In this document: one piece after another, positions 8,914-16,681 of the stretch
Position numbering within the stretch: position 1 is the stretch's first letter
How the letters are laid out: each line of letters opens with the position of its first letter
Source: Anaerolineae bacterium
GTDB taxonomy: Bacteria > Chloroflexota > Anaerolineae > JAADDB01
Assembly (NCBI GenBank): GCA_015486845.1
Contig: WFQU01000114.1
Location: 1-47,784 of the forward strand
Reading direction: 5' to 3'
DNA: 47,784 nt
The notes under the pieces: generated by a model
What the model saw: only the letters and a program-made list of their open reading frames with translations
What the model was told of the DNA's origin: nothing
The model's database searches: none
Translations under genes and position numbers: made by a program

Positions 8914-10053
8914 ATGGTTGACTTTTCTCTTTCTGAAGAACAGCTCTTCATCCAAAAACTGGCCCGTGATTTTGCTCGGAACGAAATGGCGCCAGTGGCG
9001 GCCGAGTACGACAGGGAAGCGAAATTTCCTTGGCCGGTGGTGCGCAAGGCGTTCGAAGTGGGTTTACTCAGCACCATTGTCCCAGAGGAAAATGGCGGCG
9101 CCGGAGCGGATGCGCTGACCGAATGCATCATCGCCGAGGAACTTTTTTCCGGCTGTGCAGGCATGGGCACAACTATCCTGGCGAATAATTTGGCATTAGC
9201 GCCCATCGTCATCGGCGGTTCGCCCGAACAAAAAGTGCGTTTCTTACAACCTTTTACCGAGAAACCGATTCTTTCTTCTTTCTGCTTGACCGAACCGGGT
9301 GCCGGATCCGATGCCGCGGGCCTGCGCACCCGCGCCGTGCGTGAAGGAGATCACTACATCCTCAACGGCGTAAAACGCTTCATTACTAACGGCGGCGTGG
9401 CTTCGCAATACACTGTGTTTGCCACCACGGATCCTGCCTTGCGACATAAAGGGATTATCGCATTGGTTGTGCCGGCCGACACACCAGGAATATCAGTGGG
9501 CAAGGAAGAGGACAAAATGGGGCAGCGCGCCTCCAACACCACCGAGGTCATTTTCGAGGACGTGGCTGTCCCGGTGGAGAATCGTTTAGGCGCTGAGGGT
9601 ACCGGCTGGAAATTAGCCATGCGCACGCTAGATGGCTCCCGGCCGGGGATTGCGGCTTCGGCGTTGGGTATCGCTCGGGCAGCCATGGATGCGGCGGTAC
9701 AATACGCCAAAGAGCGCCAACAGTTCGGCCGGCCGCTGGCGGCTTTCCAAAGCATCCAGTTCATGCTGGCGGATATGGCCATTAAAGTAGAAACAGCCCG
9801 TCTCATGGTGTGGAAAGCAGCCTGGCTGCGGGATCAAGGTTTGCCGAACAATTTTGAGTCTTCCATCTCCAAAGCGTATGCCACCGATATCGCCATGCAA
9901 GTCACCACGGACGCCGTGCAGATTTTCGGCGGCTACGGCTACACCAAAGATTTCCCGGTAGAGAAATACATGCGAGACGCGAAGTTGATGCAAATTTATG
10001 AAGGCGCGAACCAAATTCAGCGCATTGTTATCAGCCGTCATTTGTTGAAATAG
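8914..10053 (+). CDS. Acyl-CoA dehydrogenase
   Basis: Start at ATG 8914 after AAGGAGG; MVDFSLSEEQLFIQKLARDFARNEMAP, CLTEPGAGSDA, YGYTKDFPVEKYMRDAKLMQIYEGANQIQRIVISR. Confidence 0.93.
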   Translation: MVDFSLSEEQLFIQKLARDFARNEMAPVAAEYDREAKFPWPVVRKAFEVGLLSTIVPEENGGAGADALTECIIAEELFSGCAGMGTTILANNLALAPIVIGGSPEQKVRFLQPFTEKPILSSFCLTEPGAGSDAAGLRTRAVREGDHYILNGVKRFITNGGVASQYTVFATTDPALRHKGIIALVVPADTPGISVGKEEDKMGQRASNTTEVIFEDVAVPVENRLGAEGTGWKLAMRTLDGSRPGIAASALGIARAAMDAAVQYAKERQQFGRPLAAFQSIQFMLADMAIKVETARLMVWKAAWLRDQGLPNNFESSISKAYATDIAMQVTTDAVQIFGGYGYTKDFPVEKYMRDAKLMQIYEGANQIQRIVISRHLLK

Positions 10054-10123
10054 TAAACAGGAATCGCAGCAAAGCGATTCGATATGCATTCCCCGCTTCG
10101 TAATGGGGATGAAAGAGGATAAT

Positions 10124-10981
10124 ATGGAAATAAAAACTGTAGGCGTCGTCGGTTGCGGACAAATGGGGGGGGGCATTGTGGAAGTGATAGCCAAAGCCGG
10201 CTATCCGGTCATCACCAGAGAAATCAACCAGGAATTACTGGATAAAGGATTGGCACATATCCGCAAATCCATGGATAAAGCGGTCCAGCGGGGCAAACTG
10301 AGTCCTGAGGATCGGGATGCCGCCTGGTCGCGCATCTATGGCACGTTGGACCTGGCCGATTTTGCCCAGGCTGATTTCGTCATCGAGGCGATCATCGAGC
10401 GTATGGACTTGAAACAAGCTGTGTTTGGCGATTTGAGCAACATATGCCCGCCGACAACAATTTTCGCCAGCAATACATCTTCCCTAAATTTAGCCGAAGT
10501 GGCTGCCACCAGCGACCGGCCGGACCGTTTCTTGGGCACTCATTTCTTCAATCCGGCGCCGGTAATGCCGCTGGTCGAAATCGTGCGGGCACTGGCCACC
10601 AGCGACAAAACGCTGGCAACGGGGCAGGCATTCGTGATTAGTTTGGGCAAGAAACCGATTTTAGCCAAAGATTCGCCCGGTTTCGTAGTCAACCGCCTGT
10701 TAATTCCGTACCTCATCGATGCGATCCGGGTTTTCGAGCACGGGTTAGCCAGCCGGGATGATATTGACAAAGGGATGAAATTAGGCGCCGGCCATCCCAT
10801 GGGGCCGCTAGAACTGTGCGATTATATCGGCTTAGATACGATGCTGTATGTCGCTGATGTCCTTTACGAAGAATTGGGAGATGCGTGGTTGAAAGCGCCA
10901 CCACTCCTCCGCCGGATGGTTGCGGCCGGCTATTTGGGACGCAAATCCGGCCGGGGATTCTACGATTACAATAAGTCATAA
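10124..10981 (+). CDS. 3-hydroxybutyryl-CoA (3-hydroxyacyl-CoA) dehydrogenase
   Basis: Start at MEIKTVGVVGCGQMGGGI (Rossmann motif); GTHFFNPAPVMPLVEIV, KDSPGFVVNRLLIPY, KLGAGHPMGPLELCDYIGLDT. Confidence 0.93.
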   Translation: MEIKTVGVVGCGQMGGGIVEVIAKAGYPVITREINQELLDKGLAHIRKSMDKAVQRGKLSPEDRDAAWSRIYGTLDLADFAQADFVIEAIIERMDLKQAVFGDLSNICPPTTIFASNTSSLNLAEVAATSDRPDRFLGTHFFNPAPVMPLVEIVRALATSDKTLATGQAFVISLGKKPILAKDSPGFVVNRLLIPYLIDAIRVFEHGLASRDDIDKGMKLGAGHPMGPLELCDYIGLDTMLYVADVLYEELGDAWLKAPPLLRRMVAAGYLGRKSGRGFYDYNKS

Positions 10982-11015
10982 CAGATCAGGAACATGCAAG
11001 AAAGGATTATAAATT

Positions 11016-11789
11016 ATGCGAACACCAATTATTGCTGGCAACTGGAAAATGCACAAGAATATCAGCGAAGCGAAATTGTTAATATGCGACTTACTTTCCA
11101 CATTGCCCAAAGTACCAAAAGTGGAAAAGGTGCTTTGTCCGCCTTATATCGTCCTGCCGGCCGCCGAGGAAATGCTGCAGGATAGCGGCATCGGTCTGGG
11201 AGCTCAAAACGCGTTTTGGGAGGATGAAGGCGCTTTCACCGGTGAAGTATCGGCTTACATGTTGGACGGACTGGTTTCCTATGTCATCTTGGGCCATTCC
11301 GAACGGCGCAAATACTTCGGCGAGACGGACGAAACAGTCAACAAGCGCGTACATGCCGTGGTACACTACGGCATGACGCCTATTATTTGCGTGGGTGAGG
11401 TATTGGAAGAGCGAGACGCCGGCCAAACGGACGAAGTGGTCACCCGCCAGGTGCGGGGTGCGCTGTCCGGCCTGGACGCCGCCACGGTGAGTAAACTTGT
11501 AATGGCATACGAACCGGTGTGGGCCATTGGCACCGGGCGGGCGGCTACCGCTGAGGAAGCCAACAGGGTTATCGGGCAGGTAATACGGGCCACGATTGCC
11601 GACTTATACGACCATGATGTCGCCCAGGCTGTACGTATCCAATACGGGGGCAGTGTGAAGCCGCACAACGCGGCCGAGATCATGAGCCAGCCAGAGATCG
11701 ACGGCGGCTTGATCGGCGGCGCCAGCCTGAAAGCGGACGATTTCTTGGCCATCGTGCAGGAAACCGCGCGCGTGTACGACTTTATGTAA
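11016..11789 (+). CDS. tpiA: Triosephosphate isomerase
   Basis: RTPIIAGNWKMHK, LGHSERR, AYEPVWAIGTG, IQYGGSVKPHN, GGLIGGASL. Confidence 0.97.
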   Translation: MRTPIIAGNWKMHKNISEAKLLICDLLSTLPKVPKVEKVLCPPYIVLPAAEEMLQDSGIGLGAQNAFWEDEGAFTGEVSAYMLDGLVSYVILGHSERRKYFGETDETVNKRVHAVVHYGMTPIICVGEVLEERDAGQTDEVVTRQVRGALSGLDAATVSKLVMAYEPVWAIGTGRAATAEEANRVIGQVIRATIADLYDHDVAQAVRIQYGGSVKPHNAAEIMSQPEIDGGLIGGASLKADDFLAIVQETARVYDFM

Positions 11790-11915
11790 CGACTTGAGAA
11801 CTGCACTTTTGACAGCAGTTCCCATGCCACAAGGAGTAGAGGCTTTAGCCGGTTGCGAGCACAAGATATGGGCCGCCTAAAAGCTCGATTCCGGATTGGT
11901 CAAAAGTCCAATGAG

Positions 11916-11952
11916 AAAGGTCTTCCAGGTTTTCAAAACCTGGAAGACCTTT
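11916..11952. terminator. Perfect 18-bp-arm palindrome between convergent genes; probable bidirectional terminator
   Basis: AAAGGTCTTCCAGGTTTT c AAAACCTGGAAGACCTTT between tpiA (+) and the DUF4340-like gene (-). Confidence 0.7.
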
Positions 11953-11984
11953 ATGCGGTGTTTTTCCGTTAGCCGACATTTGTT

Positions 11985-12587
11985 TTATGGCGTCGGCGTG
12001 GGTGTTGTTTTAGGCGCTGCCTTAGTGGCGGTGGCCGTCGGCGTGGGCGTCGGTGGGTAAGGCGGCGACGTAGCCCATTTGAGAACACTGTCTATAGCAC
12101 TTTTGTACACCAAATAGACCTCCTGCACCCCTTTTTTCTGCACGTAATAGGAGCCGCCGTCCAATGTCGGCGCACCGATTAATAACGTATGTTGACTGCC
12201 GTCCTTGAGCACGATGTCTATTGTTGCCATAGGCTTACTCAGCCCGTATTGCGCAAAATTCTGCACGCTGCCAAAGGAACGGTGAGCGTTTACCAGTGTG
12301 ATAACACTGATCCCACCGTTGACTTTGGACGTATCAGCTTGGCCCCCGTTTGCCGGCACGACAAATTGCCACTTGGCGGCATGTTTTTCTAGATCGACTG
12401 TTTTGTCGCCCCGATGTATATTGATACCTACCACATCCGCTGTCTCAATTTTAGGAAAAAGCCCAATGGCAGCTACTGTCGGTGTCGTCTGGGCCGATGG
12501 AGCGGGTTTGTTCCACTCGGCAAAATAGACATAGGCGCTCAACGCGATGAGCAATATTAAGACGATAATCGTGTTACGTGAGTTCAT
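11985..12587 (-). CDS. DUF4340-like protein, membrane-anchored, with Pro/Thr-rich C-terminal tail
   Basis: N-terminal TM helix; VVGINIHRGDKTVDLEKHAAKWQFVVPANGGQADTSKVNGGISVI...YVQKKGVQEVYLVYKSAIDSVL; last gene of a GldA/F/G-like operon. Confidence 0.7.
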   Translation of the reverse strand: MNSRNTIIVLILLIALSAYVYFAEWNKPAPSAQTTPTVAAIGLFPKIETADVVGINIHRGDKTVDLEKHAAKWQFVVPANGGQADTSKVNGGISVITLVNAHRSFGSVQNFAQYGLSKPMATIDIVLKDGSQHTLLIGAPTLDGGSYYVQKKGVQEVYLVYKSAIDSVLKWATSPPYPPTPTPTATATKAAPKTTPTPTP

Positions 12588-12688
12588 GGTACCTCCCCGC
12601 TAATTTGTTTCTTTCCCCGTGCTGCGGCAAGCCATGACAAAACAACGACCTGCCGCAGCGACGGTTCATCCGGTAAGAAATAATATGC

Positions 12689-14221
12689 TTACCGGCGCTC
12701 CCACCATACATATAGACCGATGATGAGAATCAACAAAGGCAAGAACACAACGGTCACATAGTAAATGAGCGAGCGCTGTCCGGCCGTCAGCGGCTTGATG
12801 GGATGCGACGCCGGCGGCTTGGGCGGAATGGAGATGAGCTGTTCGTCTTCAGCCAGCCAGTTCAGCGCATTCATGAACAGGGTCGCGTTGCCAGTGCCTT
12901 GCACCCGATTCAGAAGTCCATTACTGACGAAATCGGAATCCGCAAACAGCACTAAACGCCCTTTGCCGGTCATAGCAGTAACGGACGCCGCCAACGATAA
13001 CGGTCCTTTGGTATCCTTGCCGGCATCAAAATGCACGCTCTTGGCATTCTTCCAATTGGTTTCCCCCCAGCTATTAGAGCTGGTCTCGAACAGCGATGTA
13101 ACCGTTTTACCTTTAGGCGCTGGGGACACGATTTCTAACGAATCGGCGCCGGGGAATATGGTGCGTATTCCTTCCATATCCTTGGTGACCGTGGAATAGT
13201 GATATTTGGAAATTAGCGGCGTAGTCGGATCGCCGAAGAAAGACGAGCGCGGGTCAATGACCAGATCCGCACGCGGGTAAACACCCCAGGCTTTCAGTTC
13301 AGGCTTCATGGCCGAGAAGTCCAAGCCGTTATCAGAGAGAATCATCAACTTGCCGCCTTTGTTGAGGTAGTCGAACAGGATTTTTACTTCCCTTTTAGCC
13401 AAAGGCTTCTGTGGCGCTGCCAGCACTAAGACATTGGCATCCGACGGCACAGTGGTGGTAATGGTCGCCAGGTCTAGTTTCTTGACTTTGAAGAAATCGT
13501 TGTTCATGGCCGTTTTGATGCTGCTGTAGCCGACATCCGTGTATTGATCCGGGTTGCGTTCGCCGTGCCCGGTGATGAAATAGACGATTTTCGGTTTGTT
13601 ACGAATCACTTTGAGCAGCGTGCTGGTTAGCGCTTGCTCGTCAGTGCCGTAGGTCTCCTGCCGGCGCTCGCCGCGCACGAAAACTAAGACGCCGGGGCTG
13701 GTGACTTTGTATTGCATCACTTTAGCCCGGTCTTTCTCGGCATCGACGATTTGATAAGAAAAATACTTGGAATGTGCAGCATAGCGTTGCAACATTTGCC
13801 TCGCGTCCCCTTGCCTGGAGTCGTTTGGCAGGAAGAAAGCTAGAACCTTGACCGGCTCTTTCAAGTTTTCAAGGATTTTAACCGTTTCATCAGACAGCGT
13901 GTACTGTTTGTTGGCCGTCAAATCGAAGGTTTTATCGTGACGGTTAGCCAGGAAATTGATCATCACTAAAATAGCCAAAACCGCGACGACAATCACTAAA
14001 GCATTGCCGCCATAACGCACCTGGCGGCCGGAAAAAGCAGCCAAGACAGCGTGCCAATTCAACACGATGTAAAGCAAGAAAACAGCAACACCCAAGCCGG
14101 CTAACGCGTAAGCTACAGCATCTGACCCTAAACTTTGCCAACGAGCAATCAACGCTAATGCTAATAGGATCAAACCGATGCTGGGCAGAAAGGTCAACCA
14201 GCGCTCTTTTTCTCGGTTCAT
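12689..14221 (-). CDS. GldG-like auxiliary ABC-transport protein (IFT52/DUF4350-type domain, TM segments at both ends)
   Basis: FDLTANKQYTLSDETVKILENLKEPVKVLAFF; IVYFITGHGERNPDQ; C-terminal TM helix. Start at 14221 gives a TGATG overlap with the permease gene; the ORF track extends to 14230. Confidence 0.8.
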   Translation of the reverse strand: MNREKERWLTFLPSIGLILLALALIARWQSLGSDAVAYALAGLGVAVFLLYIVLNWHAVLAAFSGRQVRYGGNALVIVVAVLAILVMINFLANRHDKTFDLTANKQYTLSDETVKILENLKEPVKVLAFFLPNDSRQGDARQMLQRYAAHSKYFSYQIVDAEKDRAKVMQYKVTSPGVLVFVRGERRQETYGTDEQALTSTLLKVIRNKPKIVYFITGHGERNPDQYTDVGYSSIKTAMNNDFFKVKKLDLATITTTVPSDANVLVLAAPQKPLAKREVKILFDYLNKGGKLMILSDNGLDFSAMKPELKAWGVYPRADLVIDPRSSFFGDPTTPLISKYHYSTVTKDMEGIRTIFPGADSLEIVSPAPKGKTVTSLFETSSNSWGETNWKNAKSVHFDAGKDTKGPLSLAASVTAMTGKGRLVLFADSDFVSNGLLNRVQGTGNATLFMNALNWLAEDEQLISIPPKPPASHPIKPLTAGQRSLIYYVTVVFLPLLILIIGLYVWWERR

Positions 14222-14931
14222 CAGCGCCACCTCCTCATTTCCACGACCCGAGTCGCAATATACAGAGAGCCAAATATAACACTAAGTAAATAAATGATGT
14301 GCTTGATGTCAATAACCCCCTGAGAAAAATCACTGATGTGATTGGAAAGAGCTAAGTAATTCAGAAAAGAAGCCAACGGGCCGGAAAGCAATTGCGACCC
14401 GCCGCCGACGATCCAAAGACCGAGAGTGATGACCACACCCAAGACAGCAGCTACGATCTGGTTCTGCGTCAAGGATGATGTAAAAACCCCCAGCGCCAAC
14501 AGCGCACCGCCCATGAGCATGAGGCCTAAATAGCCGGACCAAATTGGCCCCCAATCCGGCGAGCCGTAGACCTTCAAAATGAACGGATAGATCAAGGTCA
14601 ACAACAGAATGAATAGCCACAGGATAAAGCTGGCTAACCATTTGCCCCAAACGACTTCCCAATCGTTAATCGGCGAGGTAAGCAATAGCTCAATAGTGCC
14701 GGAACGTTGCTCTTCAGCCAACAGGCGCATGGTCAAAATAGGCGCGACGAAGAGCATAATGGTGATCAGGTTAGAAAAGAGATAACTGAGCGTTGCTTCT
14801 CGCGAGAAAAATAGGATCAAAGAGAAGAAATTGCTGGTTAAGGCAATAAGCGCAGCCACTACAATATAAGCAATGGGCGAAGTGAAATAAGAGCCCAACT
14901 CACGCCGGGCAATAATCCACATATTGCGCAT
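14221..14931 (-). CDS. ABC-2 family permease (GldF-like)
   Basis: About six TM helices; RRELGSYFTSPIAYIVVAALIAL; RLLAEEQRSGTIELLLTSPINDWEVVWGKW. Confidence 0.88.
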   Translation of the reverse strand: MRNMWIIARRELGSYFTSPIAYIVVAALIALTSNFFSLILFFSREATLSYLFSNLITIMLFVAPILTMRLLAEEQRSGTIELLLTSPINDWEVVWGKWLASFILWLFILLLTLIYPFILKVYGSPDWGPIWSGYLGLMLMGGALLALGVFTSSLTQNQIVAAVLGVVITLGLWIVGGGSQLLSGPLASFLNYLALSNHISDFSQGVIDIKHIIYLLSVIFGSLYIATRVVEMRRWR

Positions 14932-14978
14932 GACAAATCCTCCTTTACAATAGAATCATGGTTAGAGGGAAGCACTAC

Positions 14979-15935
14979 TCAAGCAGCTTCCTCTTGGTTT
15001 TCTTCCTTACTTTCTTCATCGACGACTAAATGGAGGAATATTTCTTCCAAACTCATGCTGGCATAGTGCAATTCTAGCAGGTCCCAGTCGTTCTGAACAA
15101 TAGTACGGGCGATCAACGGCCGGGGGTCTTTCTCCGCTTCATAACGCAAGTCAAACTTCCCCGCTTTATCCATCGCTTCGACTTTGTTCACGCCGGGCAA
15201 GTTTTTGAGCGCAACAATCACTTTATCCACCGGCGGGGCATTGCGCAGCTCCAGAATGACCCGCTCGCCGCCGGAAAGAAGCACCGTCAAGCCTTGCGGT
15301 GTGTCCACAGCGACGATGCGCCCGTGGTTGATGATAATGATGCGAGTGGAAACTTCACTCACTTCCGGCAAAATGTGGCTGCTCAGGATGACCGTGTGCT
15401 CACCTTGCAAGCTACGAATGAGTTGACGCACGTCAATAATTTGTCGTGGGTCTAATCCGATGGTCGGTTCATCTAATATGATCACATCCGGATTATGCAA
15501 AAGCGCTTGGGCCAGACCGACCCGTTGCCGGTAGCCTTTGGATAGGGTGGCAATGCGATCGTCCGCCCGGTCGACGATATTCACTTTGTCCATCACTTCG
15601 CCAATCCGCTGCCGCCGATTTTCTACCCTTCGCAGGCTACCCATGTAATCTAAATAGCTGGCGACTGTCATCTCTTTGTACAATGGCACATTCTCCGGCA
15701 TGTAGCCAATATGCCGGCGGGCTTGCATGGACTGCTTGAAAACATCGTAGCCGGCAACTTTGGCCGCCCCCTCCGATGGCGGCATGTAGCCGCTCAAAAT
15801 GCGCATGGTCGTTGTTTTCCCGGCACCGTTAGGGCCCAAGAAGCCCAGAATTTCCCCTTTTCCCACATTGAAGGACAAATCCTGGACGGCCGCAAAGTCG
15901 CCATAATACTTTGTCAAGCCTTCGACTTCAATCAT
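14979..15935 (-). CDS. ABC transporter ATP-binding protein (GldA-like)
   Basis: GPNGAGKTTTMR (Walker A), LSKGYRQRVGLAQALLHNPDVIILDEPTIGLDP. Start at ATG 15935 (MIEVEGLTKYYGD) with AAGGGAGG upstream; the longer ORF start lies inside the repeat element. Confidence 0.93.
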   Translation of the reverse strand: MIEVEGLTKYYGDFAAVQDLSFNVGKGEILGFLGPNGAGKTTTMRILSGYMPPSEGAAKVAGYDVFKQSMQARRHIGYMPENVPLYKEMTVASYLDYMGSLRRVENRRQRIGEVMDKVNIVDRADDRIATLSKGYRQRVGLAQALLHNPDVIILDEPTIGLDPRQIIDVRQLIRSLQGEHTVILSSHILPEVSEVSTRIIIINHGRIVAVDTPQGLTVLLSGGERVILELRNAPPVDKVIVALKNLPGVNKVEAMDKAGKFDLRYEAEKDPRPLIARTIVQNDWDLLELHYASMSLEEIFLHLVVDEESKEENQEEAA

Positions 15936-15939
15936 ATTG

Positions 15940-16130
15940 TTCCTCCCTTGAAAATAAAATAGGACGCAGATCAACGCAGGCTGCGCACGCAGTCTGCCTT
16001 GTCCGGCGATTAGAAATCGCTGCTACAACTACGAAACCTGCCTGCGCAGGTTGCATGCTAATCGCCGTAGGACGATTTTGCTATTTTAGAAGTTCAACTT
16101 CTTGAAGAAGTTGAACTTCTATTCGACAGC
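15940..16130 (-). repeat. Composite intergenic element, copy C3; its 3' end abuts the ABC ATPase gene start
   Basis: Reverse complement: AGAAGTTCAACTTC hairpin, AATCGTCCTACGGCGATTAG, CAACCTGCGCAGGCAGG, GCGATTTCTAATCGCCGGACAAGGCAGACTGCG, TTGATCTGCGTCCTATTTTATTTTCAAGGGAGG. Confidence 0.82.
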
Positions 16131-16139
16131 GTTCTCCGC

Positions 16140-16262
16140 CCGAGCACACGGGGGGTCAAATCCCCGTGCTACGTCGCCAAGAAGCCCCCTGAAAGGGGGC
16201 TGGTGTTGCGTAGCCTCTTGGCAGCGGATGCTACCTTGACATACCCCGCCGCCGTAACGGCA
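16140..16262 (-). repeat. Second repeat family E7, copy A
   Basis: Reverse complement GCGGGGTATGTCAAGGTAGCATCCGCTGCCAAGAGGCTACGCAACACCAGCCCCCTTTCAGGGGGCTTCTTGGCGACGTAGCAC is closely similar to the window's right end. Confidence 0.75.
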
Positions 16263-16681
16263 AGCGGAGGATGGAAGGTAGAAAATAGATAATCGGGACG
16301 GTAAGAAAGTCTGCTTCCCCTTCTCTCTTTCCTTTCTCCCTTTTTCTCCCCCCAAGGTTTAGGGATAGAGCGCGTTTTCATACGCTGTGCCGCGCCTACG
16401 CCGAACCCGGTCCTCTTGCTAACAAGAACAATGGGCCGCCGACAGCAGTAAGCTGTGCTAAAGCCCCCGGTTATAGCGATAGCACAGCTCGCGTCGCGAA
16501 CGACTCAGGTTCCGGTTCGTTCTAATCATCATCGATGCCATGATAGTACAGGATTATGAAAATGTCATTAAATCTATGTTACAATTCTGTCAGTAAACGT
16601 GTTTCTCGCTTACCACGGGGGCACTTATGCAGCCGCGGGGCAATTGGGGCGCGGATAACAGGCAGAGCATGATACTGCGGG

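Noticed and set aside
16140-16262. CRISPR-like or tRNA-like structure in the repeat-rich intergenic regions
   Set aside because: No regularly spaced direct repeats with unique spacers and no cloverleaf with a T-arm; the sequences are inverted-repeat modules.
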